A stretch of DNA of 64,000 nt from Psococerastis gibbosa (taxonomy: Eukaryota > Arthropoda > Insecta > Psocodea > Psocidae), in assembly GCA_963971405.1 (NCBI GenBank), contig OZ020490.1, positions 12,758,874-12,822,873 on the forward strand, written 5' to 3'. The stretch's first letter is position 1; each line of letters begins with the position of its first letter. The notes beneath the pieces were generated by a model that did no database searches, was not told where the DNA came from, and saw only the letters and a list, made by a program, of their open reading frames with translations. This document shows positions 23,732 to 35,792 of the stretch, piece after piece. Position numbers and translations under genes: made by a program.

Positions 23732-24559
23732 TCTCAACCAACCTTTACCTTTTACCTTTAACAGAATATAGTATACTATACAAGCCTGTTTTAAGCGCAG
23801 TGTCAGGCGTCGCAATCTGGATTGCTATCAAAGCTAGGTCGCACCATACATAAATATCTAGTTACGACTTGATGTATTGCTTTCTACGGTCTCCTCTAAT
23901 TGCAAGAACAAACCCATACATCATTAATAATCATAATAATGTGGTTGGTGACTTGCTCATGACTAATTCGCTTGCTAGACAGACATAGCCGCACATATAA
24001 ATATATAAATATATATATAATATAAATATACATATAAATCAAAGCTAAATACAGTTGAATTTCGACAAAATTAGAACAGGACCATGGATTTAAGACCGCA
24101 CTCCTTTTGGGAAATTCTAATATCTAATGACCATTAAGAGTCCCGTAGGAAATAAGTGGGTGTCCCAAAATCTGTTGTTTTTAGTTTTCTTATTTTTTAT
24201 TTAATTAACAAAGTAAGATTTTAAAAATTTGGCTAATTTATCAAGTTGTAGAATACTACTTGATCCATCATATAATGGTGTATTTTTAATTTTTTGGTAC
24301 CGTAGGTTTGTCATAAAATATTGAGAGAATGAGAGCTAAAATGTCCCGTAGAATAGATACCATGAAAAAACTACAAAGCCTAAATTGAAAAATACCCTAT
24401 TATCTGATGCATAAAGTAGTCTTCTACAACTTAAATGAGCCAATATTTTAATAAGTTCCTTAGTTATTGAAATAAAAAATAAAATGTATTAAATATCGGG
24501 CTGTCAATTTCCTACGGGACGTACACTCTTAAGATAGCAGACATTGTAAGTTTTGTTTA

Positions 24560-24742
24560 TTTTTAAAAAGGTTAATCGCGCACAAACAATTTAATGAATG
24601 TATCCAATTAACCTCTTCAATCGCCTCACTAAGTAACCTAATAGGTAGGTTCTTGTGTTGAGTTACGACACGTCTCCGAACGCAAGGTGTGTAGAGACTC
24701 GCACAAGTACAAGCACGCTACCACCGAAGCCGCTAAAAGTCC
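24560..24742 (-). mobile_element. SINE-B copy
   Basis: Full SINE-B read from the tail (ttaaaaaggttaatcg) to the tRNA-like head (aagcacgctaccaccgaag) in + coordinates, so transcription would be from the - strand. Confidence 0.75.
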
Positions 24743-24850
24743 TACTGACCCTTTGTTACGTACATAATATTACACCGTTTCTCATAATCCTATGCCAATA
24801 GATTGCATGGAAAATAAAGACAGTTTTCTTTCTTTCTTTCTTACAATAAA

Positions 24851-25053
24851 AGACATGTAGAGTAGTGGTACAGACTCTGACTTTCACCCGAAAGGTTGCT
24901 GGTTCGAATTCCTACACTTTCTGGCCATGCTTCGGATGCATGTGAAGCAGGCGGTCCCGGGCCTTCCTAGTTGAGTGTAAGAGAGGGCTTTATAGCCCTA
25001 ACTCCACTAGGTTGGCTCAGTAATAGAACAAAAAGTCCTTATTTATTTATTTA
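24851..25053 (+). mobile_element. SINE-A copy
   Basis: About 200 bp. The tRNA-like head has B box GGTTCGAATTC (24901-24911), followed by a family-specific body (gcaggcggtcccgggc, gttgagtgtaagagagggc) and an (ATTT)n tail. Two further clear copies are at 34603 and, reversed, 19785. Confidence 0.85.
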
Positions 25054-25383
25054 ATATAAAATGTAGGTACAATATATTAGATCAAATATATAAATCTCTA
25101 GAGTCACTTCCTGACTTACAGCCTGCCATTCCAAAATTTTAATTTCCCCCATCATATTGTTGGAGGTCACAGCAACATTAAATAAAAACAATTACTTGCC
25201 CTAACCTTTTTAGAAGCGACAAGTCTAGGACGAAGCTACTGTCTACGCTCGCCACTTCACGTCTACTATAATTTTCACACTATTATTAAGAGGCCCCGAG
25301 GCTGTTCGTTTGTTGTCCGAAGTCGGGTCAAAAGGCCAATTGGGGCAGAGGTTGGGCAAGGCCAACCAAGGCTGTCGGAATAG

Positions 25384-25830
25384 TTAGAGGGGCGACGGGG
25401 GAAATGAGGCCAATATGAACTTATTTAGGATTTTGTGGATTCGGTAGGGGACAAAGGTTGCGCCCCTCCCTGCAAATAAAAGAATATGTGAGTTATAGCT
25501 TTCGCTAAAATTTATAAGTTTAAATTTGGCGCTGCTTGTGTTGCTTAGATTAGAGTCGAGTCTTATGGCAGTCTCGTCTTCTGTCTCGGCAACCAATGCT
25601 GTCTCAATATTTAGAGGGGCGACGGGGGAACAACCGCCATTGAATGCAGTCTGCATGAACTTTGGATTTTGTGATTTTGCGGATTCAGGTAGCGCGTCCC
25701 TCCCTGCAAATAAAAGAATATATTAGTTATGGCGTGCGCAATTGCAATGATTTATGAAGTTTAATTTTGGCGCGGTCCTTGTGTGGCCTAGATTAGTCAG
25801 TTTCGTCTTCTGTCTACTGGGGTCCTACTT
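25384..25830 (+). repeat. Tandem duplication, about 230-bp unit
   Basis: gttagaggggcgacggggga, ccctccctgcaaataaaagaatat, tttggcgc and ctcgtcttctgtct occur in the same order twice (from 25384 and from 25612), with moderate divergence. Confidence 0.75.
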
Positions 25831-26035
25831 AATTACAAAGTCCTATATACAGTATATTGAAGTATTGAATATATCTTAGATATATTCAATATTCAATCAG
25901 ATAGGTTCAGAAAGCCGAGAGTCGATTGCAACTAACCAAATTTGAAGTTCAAGTACATAATCCCGTGCCCAAATCATGAATTATCTCAATTTAAAAAAAA
26001 TGTCACTCAGGACACAGAATAAATCTATCAGAGTC

Positions 26036-26207
26036 AGGGACAGATCCAGCCCATTTGGTGGAGGGGGTAGCGATGGGTCAAAATAGAATAAACCCATTAA
26101 TTTAGTATCGATTCCATTATAACGTAATAAATTGACTTACAATAAATTACTAAATTTTGGGTGGGGGCAGCTACGCCCCCCCCCCTCCTCTTTATCCGCC
26201 CTTGATC
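26036..26207. mobile_element. MITE family J
   Basis: gggacagatccagc at the left, ccgcccttgatc at the right, a G-rich run and a C9 tract, with tgggtcaaaatag and aataaattgacttaca between. Copies at 32750 and 62163 share this order. Confidence 0.65.
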
Positions 26208-26616
26208 AGATTAACCTCTTCAGTTGGCAGTTTCAATACTTTAATTAGTACAGTACCTACCAGCATTGACAATTTTAGGAATGAAACCTGCAAATATACC
26301 GAGATAAACATTCGATCCAAGTACGTAGGATATGACTGTGTTAAAACTGAATAAATCATTCTAAATACCCACAGGTACATAAAATATGTACTAACTCATT
26401 TATTATTCGCGTTTTGCGGTAATGCTAGCGGCAGGCTATTGTTTATGCTAACAACAATAACAAAATAAATTCATTGTAAAGCAATAAATAATTTTACAAT
26501 ATCACATCAATTTGGAAGGTTAGATGATATCGATCTAGTTTGACCTTTCGTGAATAAGGAGAACAGGCTACCAAGTTTTACTACCTGCCGCAGTAGGTAC
26601 CGCTTACCCGGACAAA

Positions 26617-26742
26617 GGCGGTTATTCCACCGACGTCAATAGCGATAGCACTTGTGGTATTGACGTGGTAGCAGACATTTTTAGACTGTCTTTAATGTCT
26701 GCTACCACGTCAATCACTATTGACGTCGGTGGAATAACCGAC
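26617..26742. mobile_element. MITE family E
   Basis: Palindrome from GGCGGTTATTCCACCGACG to its near-complement with TTA on the right. The central gacgtggtagcagacattt stem is identical to that of 8480. Confidence 0.75.
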
Positions 26743-26822
26743 TTAGAATAGGTATTCCAAAGGTCTGTGCCAGAAAATTCCTGAATTTAAAGGGAAAACG
26801 TACAGTAACTTCACTATAAAAA

Positions 26823-27533
26823 AAACCGGTCCGAGTTTTTTGAACATGCTTTCCAATTTATCAATTAGTAGACAGAGGAAATGAGTAATTTCATGGTAAG
26901 TAATTTTCCTATTGTTAAATTTTGGACATCTGAGGGGGGGGGGTTGTCCACCTGACGTCACTGGAGGTGAAGTAAATTCCAGATAGGTCAGACATTACAT
27001 TACATTATCACACAGCAATAATGGCAGGGCACGCAATGCATTTGAGCGTGAATTCTTAGTCATTTTTCATTAAAATTTAGTTATTTTTATTTTTTTACCC
27101 CCAGAAGCAAACTATCAAGGGGCAAGCCACCCTCCACATTTTATCGACATTAATAAAAACTACAATATATGTGAATTTAAAAGAAATCGTTGGAACCGTT
27201 TTTGAGAAATAATTTTTTTAGACTTTTTTTTTGGAGTTTTGGAGAATACCCCCCCCCCCCCAAATTGAGTTGGCCCAAAATAAAAAAAATAGTCTCGAGG
27301 CATGAATTTTGTGAACCTACATGCCAAATTTCATCAAAATCGACCGAGTAGTTTGCCCGGAAATTGTTGAACAGACAGACAGAGCGACAGACACAGAGCG
27401 ACAGACAGAGCGACAGACAGACAGACATTTCGTAAAAACCTCAAAACGTGTAAATCCGTTGAAATCTCGGAATCGAAAATTTGGACCATCACAAAGCTTT
27501 CCTTATAGTACGTATAAAATGGAAAGCAAAAAA
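26823..27533 (+). mobile_element. Family A element with internal deletion
   Basis: Starts accggtccgag and ends ATGGAAAGCAAAAA. About 170 bases between the gcgtgaatt segment and the tcatttttcattaaaat segment are missing. The GACAGAGC repeat is expanded (27370-27425). Confidence 0.8.
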
Positions 27534-27534
27534 G

Positions 27535-28315
27535 GGCCGGTCCGAGTTTACTCGAACATGCTTTCCAATTTATCAATTAGTAATTAGAGAAAATTTGTAT
27601 TTCGTGATAAAAATAATTTTCCTATGGCTAAATTTTGGATATCTGGGGGGGGGGGGGGTTGTCTACTAACGTCACTGGAGGTGTCTGTCGCTCTGTCTGT
27701 CTGTCTGTTCATCGATTTCCGGTAAAACTACTCGGTCGATTTTTATGAAATTTGACATGTAGGTTTACAAAAACCATACCTCGAGACCATTTTGGGCTAA
27801 CTCAATTGGGGGGGGGGGGGTTATTTTTAAAAACTCCAGAAAAGAAACGTCTAAAAAAATATTTCTCAAAAATGGCTCCAACGATTTCTTTTAAATTCAC
27901 TTATATTGTAGTCGTTATTAATGTTAACAAAATGCGGGGGGTCGCTTGCCCCTAGATAGTTTGCTTCTGGTGGTAAAAAAAATAAAAATAACTAAATTTT
28001 AATGAAAAATGACTAAGAAATAATTTTTCTGCGAAACCTTTCTATCGATGATTTCTACCTTCAGGCATGTTTTAGGTGTTAAATTGAGTAACGAAACCTG
28101 ACAGGTTGTTTTCCCAAAAAATTATTTGGTATTGTGCAAAAAAAATGTTTTTTAAAAAATGATTGAAAATTCACGCTCAAATAAATGCATTGCGTGCTCT
28201 GCCATTATTGCTGTGTGATAATGTAATGTAATGTCTGACCTATCTAGAATTTACCTCACCTCTATCTACAATTGATAAATTGGAAAGCATGTTCGAGTTA
28301 ACTCGGACCGGTTCT
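27535..28315. mobile_element. Family A inverted dimer
   Basis: A 146-base + oriented family A head (27535-27680) joins directly to a nearly complete - oriented copy (27681-28315). Both outer ends are therefore the same accggtccgag...gctttcc head in opposite directions. It abuts the copy at 26823-27533 without spacer. Confidence 0.8.
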
Positions 28316-29084
28316 TTATTAACTTCTCAGTAAATTAATAAAAGAAATATGCAAATTGTCAAACTTTGTAGTCTAGTTGACAATATTCTAATTTCCCTCT
28401 TTAAAAAAAATCAGAAACATTGTAAGTCAAGACTTAACCAAATTCTGTGGGGTGAGATTGACTGCAAATGAAGTCATTCCCTATACATCCCTCCCACAGC
28501 CAAACCAACAACCGCCTATGATTGTTAAGCCCACTACCTGCTATTAAATCATTTGTAACGCGTATGATATCTTCAAATCATAAAAGAAAATTATCCAACA
28601 CTTTTAATTTATTTTCAATCTTATACACTATGACCTTTATTTTTAACCTATCTCAATAAGTGGCCTAATTTACTCCCAAAATTAACAATGGCTAGTCAGA
28701 GTTACCCATTCATAACCTTCTCCATTTCAATAAAAAATTAAAACTTCAACGGGGGGCTTAAAATCAATGCATAGAATTACAAATGGTCAGTACACAGGCG
28801 GTTCTATCTACATAGATATCAATCTCAACATTGTGAAATGCCTCTCTCCGTCACGACTCAAATTTTATTCAATGCAAAATAACGATTTGGCGTTCGCGAA
28901 AAGAGAGAGGTTCTGATGAGTTTTGATGTGATTGGTGCGCCTATGGGAGATAGGCCTACCTTGACCTTATTTTCATAGATATTTGATCGTACTGTAATAA
29001 TTAAAATATATATTATATTGTAGAATTCATTTTGCAGTTTAGTTTGCACAGCGTAGCCAATAACTTGAAAACAGAGCGTCCCTT
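28316..29084. other. Unassigned intergenic DNA
   Basis: AT-rich, no exon or repeat structure that I can support. Confidence 0.4.
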
Positions 29085-29526
29085 TCGTTGAGCACTTTAA
29101 ACAATCGCCAAATTTCAGAGCCGTCAAAGTTTTTAATGCTTTGCCTAAGGAAATTAAAGTACGGTATTATACTGACAGTTTTTTAAAATTTAGAACAATC
29201 ACAAAAAAAAAATCATTTATAATATGCCTTTTACTGAACTTAAAGATATTTTGAAGCGATAACGTTAAAATAAAATAATATAACAAAAATAAAATAATAT
29301 AACATAAATATAAATAAATAGATAAAATATTCCAAGATTTGTAAGTGTTTTAGACCATTATTTATAATTATTTGTTATGTAATGTAATATGTAATGTTTT
29401 TGTTTTGTAATAGTTATAAGGGCCACGACGCAAGTCCCCTTCACAGGGTGCACTTAGTGTGGCCCTTGGATATTTATTAATTGTTTTGCGTTTTTTGATT
29501 AATAAATACTTACTTACTTACTTACT
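29085..29526 (+). pseudogene. LINE 3' end with (TTAC)n tail
   Basis: The + strand encodes FRAVKVFNALPKEIK and a SFLKFRT segment, the end of a CR1/Jockey-type LINE ORF, then a 3' UTR (cacgacgcaagtcccc) and a (ttac)n microsatellite at 29505-29526. Confidence 0.65.
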
Positions 29527-29837
29527 AGTACGGCATATACTGTCCATATCCATTATACGTACAATAACATGCTATGTAGATGATTAGAACCACAAAATTT
29601 GTTGTTTTTATAGACTTTTTATTTTTTATTTTATTAACGAAGCACGTTATTAAAGATTTGCCTCATGTAAGTTGTAGAAGACTACTTCATGAATCATAAA
29701 ACAAGAAATAATAAAGTTTTGGTACTTCTTTCATAAATACCAGTGGGGACTAAAATGATACTAGTGCCTGATTCCGATTGACTTTTAATGAACGCATGGT
29801 TACACTTTACTCTTTCCACCCTCCTTTATCATACTTA

Positions 29838-30058
29838 CTTACTTACTTACTTACTCCTTGGCACTATGGCCCGTGAAGTGCCACATCGGGTCGCCAGATC
29901 TACCTCGGCGTCGCCCAGCCATCGCATCCGTGGTCGTCCCACTCGTTTTCTCCCTTGGGGCACCTTGTGTAAGGTTGCTCTTGTAGCCCTATTGTCTGGC
30001 ATTCGTGCCACGTGCCCTAGCCACCTGATGCGGGTTCTCTTTAAGTTCTACTAATTTA
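29838..30058 (-). pseudogene. LINE ORF C-terminus, other family
   Basis: The - strand reads RTRIRWLGHVARMPDN, QGRKRVGRPRMRWLGD and ends IVPRSK-stop, with no break in this segment, then a (taag)n tail. It is 5'-truncated. The GRPRMRW block is typical of non-LTR retrotransposon ends. Confidence 0.75.
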
Positions 30059-30389
30059 CTAAAAAAAACTGTTAGTAGTAGAGCTCCTAAAGTCGATTCT
30101 TATAGCTACAATTTGGTGCCATCAGAATATCTCAATCAATAGAGTATCCCTAGGCGTTTTCTATAAGTCCGCTAATACTACGAAGGCTTGATAGCTCCAG
30201 ACACCGTCCGATCTGATAACTAATCTAAAACAGGGATCACATGCTAATATGCCCGCCAATGCAAGTGCTACCCGCAGGCCTGCGCTACACGCCAAGGGCT
30301 TCCTTCAGAACTACCTCGACAGGAGGTAATTGGCGAATGAGCCGGATCCGGAAACTAGCGGTCAGCACTTTCAATTTGAATGAATGAAT

Positions 30390-30490
30390 GAATGACAAAC
30401 GTCTTTATATTGGGCGAGCTTTAGCCCCACAGGGCTACTCTACCGGCTAACCTATTTCGCTTTACAATTTTTTTATCATATCATAAAATG
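30390..30490 (-). repeat. LINE 3' UTR end with (TTCA)n tail
   Basis: (tgaa)n is followed by acgtctttatattgggcgagctt on the + strand. The same terminal block next to (TAA)n ends the LINE at 56331, so this is a 3' fragment of the same family. Confidence 0.55.
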
Positions 30491-30663
30491 TTTTCCTGAG
30501 TAAGAAAGAAGAAAAAAACAGCAAAGACAAAGAAAGAAAATAATAATGGAATTTGAGATATACAGGGCAGAGGTTCATCCGCAGAGGTGGGTATTTAAAA
30601 AAGGGAGCCAAACCTAAATGATTGTCTCAAGGTATTAACTTCTAACGGGTATGACCCGAGCAA

Positions 30664-30818
30664 GGGCGGATCCAGCGGAAAATGTACGGGGGGGGGGGGG
30701 GGGTCACACGTTGTTTAGTTTAAAGTTAAAAAGAAATTTTTTTTAAGTTGAGTTTTATTCGATTTCTTTTTTTGCTAGGTATCTTATAAATTTACTCGTT
30801 TAGGGGGGGGGGGGATGC
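30664..30818. mobile_element. MITE family I, partial
   Basis: gcggatccagcggaaaat, a G18 tract, aagttgagttttatt, aatttactcgtttagg and a G12 tract occur in the same order as in 37171-37350. The right end is missing. Confidence 0.6.
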
Positions 30819-30904
30819 CGGAGAAATGCTGAAAGCAGGCGTTGGAAACAACAGGTTTGGTGTGCTTTTTACACAAAAAAATATTTAACCATCTAAATAT
30901 ATAC

Positions 30905-31100
30905 AGTATATACTTAGGCTTAGGAAGACGACTGGCCGAACGCTGGAAGAATGAGTTGGAAACTGAACTCCGCGAGTTGGGAGTCCGTATAGATGGTGGA
31001 GCGTTGTACAAAATCGAGATGACTGGAGGAGTGTGGCCGAGCAGGCCAAAGCTCATCTCTCTCAAGGGCTGTAGAGCCAGAAGGACATACTTCGGCTAAA
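30905..31100 (+). pseudogene. LINE tail fragment
   Basis: The + frame encodes RRLAERWKNELETELRELG and IEMTGGVWPSRPK, ending at a stop near 31099. A second copy is reversed at 20893. Relation to a named LINE clade is not certain. Confidence 0.5.
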
Positions 31101-31480
31101 TAATGTTTAGCGAGGTTCTTATATAGGTGTGGATGTACCACACCTTTGCACCCGATCCTCCAGGCGCTAACCCTGCGCCGCGTGGCATTGCCCAGCATTG
31201 CAAAAGGTGGGCAGAAACTTCCGCGGTCGGGTCACTGGAGGGAGAAAGCTCAGTGGCGCCAGCAGCTGTGACAGTAGCCCGGAATGCAGGGGGATCATCA
31301 CCGGATTGCGCGGTGGCATTGAACCCAAGGTTCGCGGGCAGCGGGAGGTCGCTGAGCAGTGTCACGCCCCGGCCTGGCGCCGCGCTGCTCCGGAATGCTT
31401 CGCATGCCTGAGGTCGCCCTCAAAAAGAGCCTTTCTGAACTTCCTCGAATTGACTGCGGTCCGAAACAAAACTCAGCCGG
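31101..31480 (+). other. GC-rich island
   Basis: Clearly GC-richer than its surroundings, with overlapping open frames on both strands but no recognisable protein. It could be the 5' part of a retroelement or a single horizontally shared segment; I cannot tell. Confidence 0.3.
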
Positions 31481-31481
31481 G

Positions 31482-31981
31482 GATAATTTAACAAAGGGTT
31501 AGTTGGACTTACATTGCCTACTGTGGCAATAGTCATTAGGCAGAGGCCTCGAACAACTAGGACGGAGCCCATTCTCAGCAACTCCTGAAATGTCCATCTC
31601 AGATGATGGGTGTAGCACCCCCTCCCGAAACTTCACCCCTTCCCCTGACAATGGGCTGAGTCCTAATTGTTCGATGACTGTGGGGCCTCTGCCTCTAATG
31701 ACTACTAACAGCACGCAAGATAAGTTCAACTAACCCTTTGTTAAATAATATTGCTCAATCGCCCTTATAATTAAAAAGGCTTTCACGGCCGGAATTACGT
31801 GATGATGCAATAGAATCCGGGATGATAGGCCGTTCTCAAAGCGTACTTCCAAACGTTTCCAAACATCTGCGGTCGACATCATCAGCGGAACTCTAATAAT
31901 TCTAAGATATTGCCTCGGAGACTCAACAGCTACTCTCAGTTGCTGCAGGCAATGTAAGTCCAACTAACTCTTTATTAAATG
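31482..31981. mobile_element. Composite inverted-repeat element with family M inside
   Basis: ATTTAACAAAGGGTTAGTTG near 31487 pairs with its near-complement at the right end (ccaactaactctttattaaat). A further inverted copy ends at 31744. The inner part 31766-31930 (aggctttcacggccgg) is family M, also found at 58262. Confidence 0.6.
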
Positions 31982-31984
31982 AAT

Positions 31985-32425
31985 ATACCGGTCTGAGGCT
32001 ATATGTCAAACTTCATCAATATATAGGTCGAATAGTTTTTTTCTCTTTAAAAAGAAAATATTCGCATACAAACAATTAAATGAATGTATCCGAATAACCT
32101 CTTCAGTCACCTCTGTAGGTGATACCTGTGTTGAGTTACGACAGGTCACCGATCGCATGATGTGTAGAGACTCACACAATTACGAACAAGCTAACACTGT
32201 GCGATCGAAGACCGTTTGTCATCAAATCGCGATGCACACACCAACAGGCAGACATTTGGTACAAATCCCCCTTTTTTGGGTACTGGGACCTCAAAACGAG
32301 TCATTAAAAAGGTACGTTGCAAAATACTGTACATCATACTCAATTCTATTGCAATATCGAACTCGAAACTTTTGACGCTCCCAAAGCTTTCCGTACACTA
32401 GCGTATAAATGGGAAAACATCAATA
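31985..32425 (+). mobile_element. Diverged family A copy carrying a SINE-B
   Basis: The ends (ccggtctgag; cgtataaatgggaaaac) and the cagacatttggta...gggacctcaaaacg block are family A. Bases 32040-32215 are a SINE-B in the middle. Confidence 0.6.
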
Positions 32426-32435
32426 TATATAGGGG

Positions 32436-32749
32436 GGGGGGGGGTGCCGTAGCCAGAATTTTTTTCATAGTTTTCATAAAGGTTGCCCGCTTACGATAGG
32501 TTTTCGAATGGGGTGGTGTTTTCATTCATCCCCCCCGGGATTGTTTTTTAAAAGATAGGCCTGAAATAGTTTGTCGGCAAAAAATTTTGATTTTGCAGAC
32601 GATAACTTTATTAACAAAACTGGAAAAAGGGGGGTCTCCCCGGCGATTCTTTAAAGATAAATATCTAAAAAATTGCTATTTTGCTTTAAAAAAAATTGGG
32701 GGGGGGGGGGGTCCGGACCCCGCTGCCCCCCCTCTTGGCTACGCCACTG
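32436..32749. mobile_element. hAT-type MITE
   Basis: The right end TGGCTACGCCACTG and the left gccgtagccag are imperfect inverted repeats. A G13 tract at 32698 precedes gtccggaccc. CAGTGGCGTAGCCA ends are common in hAT elements. The left CA is lost and no duplication was found. Confidence 0.55.
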
Positions 32750-32893
32750 GGGGGTAGTGGTGGGTCAAAATCGGAAAAACATAAGTAGTATCGGTTAAAT
32801 CGGGGCGTAATAAATTAACTTACAACATATTTATCAAATTAGTAGCTACTCCCCCTGCCCCCCCCCCCCCCCCCCCTGTAACCGTCCATGACC
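32750..32893. mobile_element. MITE family J
   Basis: ggtgggtcaaaatcg, aataaattaacttacaa, agctactccccc, a C19 tract and ccgtccatgaccctg follow the family J order. Confidence 0.6.
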
Positions 32894-33762
32894 CTGCTCT
32901 CTTGACCACCAAGATACTACGCATACTTACCTTACCAGCCCAAGGACCAATTAAAATCCTCTGATGTGGCCTATTTTGGCAAGAACAATGTTGTCCCTAT
33001 TTTGCATATCATTAAAAGTTAAAGCGTAGCAACAAGTGACTCTTTCTTTTGCAACGTACCTGCCCAAAGCTGTTAATGCTTTCTCAACCTTGCTGTAAAT
33101 AATGGATCGCCAAATCAGGCGGTACCTAATCCATTGTCTGGAATGTTGTGCGGGAGGTATGGGCTCATAACCTGCAACTGATACCTCGAGTACTTTACTT
33201 TAAATTTTTAATCGGGACTTGTTATAGTTAAAAACCAACTCAAATGTTATTATTAATTTTATAAACAACATTTATTATCGATGATGATGTTTCTTTACGT
33301 AAATTTAGTCTTTCCGCAATGTTTAATAAAAACACAAAGCACGTCATAGCGCTCTCAATCTCAGAATCTTTAGTGACAGTACGATCGTTATCTGTATTGT
33401 CTAAGTAAAGGTTTAAGGTCCATGTTATTGTTTCCAGGTATCATAACCTTAAGTTTAGCTTAACTAATGCAAATATGTCAAATAGGTTCTATTGTAGATT
33501 AAAATCCGTTTTTGCATACCTAATTAAGATAGGATATTGCAGAATACATTGTGATCAAGGGATTTTCAGGACGCCACCTTAGGTGGAGCTTGCAAACCTG
33601 AAAATTAAATAGTTGAAGGTTCACGACTAGGTGGAGATTCTTATGCTTTGTGTCTGAAATATAATTGTTAATTTGACCTTAAAATATTGGAGCAGAATAA
33701 AAAAGAAGAAGAAAAATGTATTATCTAAATTTATGTAACTGAATTTATTTTGGGAATTACAC
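32894..33762. other. Unassigned intergenic DNA
   Basis: No exon, inverted repeat or known element recognised. Confidence 0.35.
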
Positions 33763-34388
33763 TGTGGTGATCCACGTAGTCCCACATGTGTAATAACCAG
33801 TCTGCTTCCAGCTTCACCTTTTTCCCGGTAGATGGCGCTGTTCACATTCAGATAATTCAATATTCCTCAATCTTCCTTTTACGTATTTATTTCTCTTATT
33901 CAATAATATCTTTAATCTACCCTCTGTGTCTCATCAGCTCCTTTAGCTGTGGACACAGAGTTGGTTTTTCTATATGGAAGCAGGCTGGATCAAATTCAAT
34001 ATTAATTGTAAGCATGTATCGTTCTCGTCTCACAGCTCATATTGTAACCACTGTGTGATAAATTACAGCTTTATTTCAGCGTCTACAGGAACCTACCTGA
34101 CGTGAGATGGTAGTGGTTTTTAGAGGGTCGGCTGGCGGCCTACTCGAGGTTGAACGCTAAGTTAACCCCTCACTACCTGGATGCTATCCTGATTCACTCA
34201 TGCAGGAGCATGGCAGTGTTGAAAGGAGGCAAGTAAAGGCACAGGTGCTTGGTTTGCAAGTTTTCCACTTCCGCAGAAACAAAAAAAAAAAAGTGATAAA
34301 TTACTCTAACTTGAGTCGAAGCACTGCAATACAAACCAATTCAAGTCTACACTGCCTATTCAATTGCATCGTCCTTCGACTAGCCACA
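33763..34388 (+). mobile_element. Solo gypsy LTR interrupted by a retroposon
   Basis: The LTR, in opposite orientation to the full element, has TG...CA ends and ACAC on both sides (33759-33762, 34389-34392). It is split at about 34070 by a later insertion and resumes at about 34300. Confidence 0.9.
34070..34294 (+). mobile_element. Retroposed unknown RNA with poly(A)
   Basis: About 225 bases beginning agctttatttcagcg and ending in A12 are flanked by GTGATAAATTAC on both sides, a 12-bp duplication inside the LTR. This is the mark of LINE-driven retroposition. I do not recognise the source; it has only short open frames. Confidence 0.75.
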
Positions 34389-34602
34389 ACACTATTATTA
34401 TTATTATTATATATTACCGCATTAAAAATCTACCTAGCCCATAAAATAGATACCAAAAGGTTAATACCTGAGGGCTTGTAGATGATCCTATTTTTTGAAC
34501 CAGTAGGTACCTTTTATATATCTACATAATTACACACCTTAGGATGCTGGGATCAACATGTGTGAATGAGAAATATTACTGTTTATTACCACACTACTCC
34601 TC

Positions 34603-34813
34603 AGGACATGTAGAGTAGTAATACGGACTCTGACTTTCACCCGAAAAGTTGTTGGTTCGAGTCCCACACTGGCTAAATATTCTGGACATGCTTCGGAGGG
34701 CATGTAAAGCAAGCGGTCGCGGGCATTCCTAGTTGAGTGTAAAGGAGGGCTTTATAGCTCTAACTCCGCTTGGTTGGCTTAGTAATAGAACAAAAAAGTC
34801 CTTATTTATTTAT
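34603..34813 (+). mobile_element. SINE-A copy
   Basis: tRNA-like head with B box GGTTCGAGTCC (34654-34664), family body and (ATTT)n tail. It is the least decayed of the three. Confidence 0.85.
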
Positions 34814-35322
34814 ATACTCCTTTAAGCAGTTAATTGGGAAGAGAGGGCCTGTGGCCCTAATATTCGCTGCAAAAATATAACTAATAACCGATAGGATAAG
34901 TTGCCTGTTATTAGCTGACCCGCTTTATTTCATATTTCAGTCAACTACTAACTGGGTGCTAACTAAATTCTGTTAAGCTATTTGCAGAATGTCCCTGGAA
35001 TGTCAAAGATCATTTGACCCATAAAACCCTGTGGATATTATATCAAACTAAACAAAACCAAATGAGGGAACTTGGGTCACGCATTGCTGCACCCAATAAT
35101 CTTTCTTTCTCTCTCTATAATTATTATAGAAAGAAAAAGAAAGAAAGAAAATTGTTTTTATTCTCCATATTGGCGAATTTTGGGCTTTACAATTAACCCA
35201 TTTATATTGTTTAAAAATTACCAAAAAGCAATCGCTCTTCCAACCAGTAATCAAGGGTGAGATAAATTACCATTTATCAGCTGGCCCGCTGTATTTCACA
35301 TTTAAGTCAGCTACTGCCAACT

Positions 35323-35792
35323 AACAATATAAATATCAGACTCAGGAAAAGAATGCTTAAGTCTCTTGTGTGGAGCATTCTACTATACGGATGTCAAACA
35401 TGGTGCATAAGCGAAAAATATGTCAAGAAAATAGAAGCATTCGATATGTGGTGTTATCGCCGCATTTTGAGAATACCTTGGCAAGACCATGTAACTAATG
35501 AGGAAGTCCTAACCCAAATAAATGAAAAAAGGACCCTTGCATCCATAACCACTAGGAGGGCACGCTGAATGGGACACCTGCTTCGGCATGATAACATAGT
35601 CAGCTGCGTCATTGAGGGGACCATGGAAGGCGTAAATCGACGGGGACGGCCACGAAACGAATATCTCCAACATGATTTGGGGATAACGTCCTATGTGGAG
35701 CTGAAGAGGGCATGTCAAAATCGCGGAGACTGGAGACATCGCTGCAATATGTTGCTGCCAACCAGCCATCATCCGGCTGTAACTTGAAGAAG
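35323..35792 (+). pseudogene. LINE endonuclease/RT C-terminal fragment
   Basis: One + frame reads SLVWSILLYGCQTWC, IEAFDMWCYRRILRIPW, a single in-frame TGA at 35566-35568 where Trp is expected, then MGHLLRHDN, NRRGRPRNEYL and a terminal stop. It resembles RTE-clade ORFs. The duplication ACTGCCAACT lies at 35313-35322 and 35793-35802. 5'-truncated and dead. Confidence 0.85.

Noticed and set aside
27177..27428. Cys/Ser-rich ORF
   Set aside because: Translation of the GACA/GAGC simple repeat of family A in the reverse frame.
31096..31491. Overlapping ORFs of 89-97 codons in the GC-rich island
   Set aside because: Both strands are open because of base composition; no recognisable domain or start context.
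33786..34058. 91-codon ORFs repeated four times in the window
   Set aside because: They are an open frame across the gypsy LTR, present in every LTR copy; no sign of being a protein.
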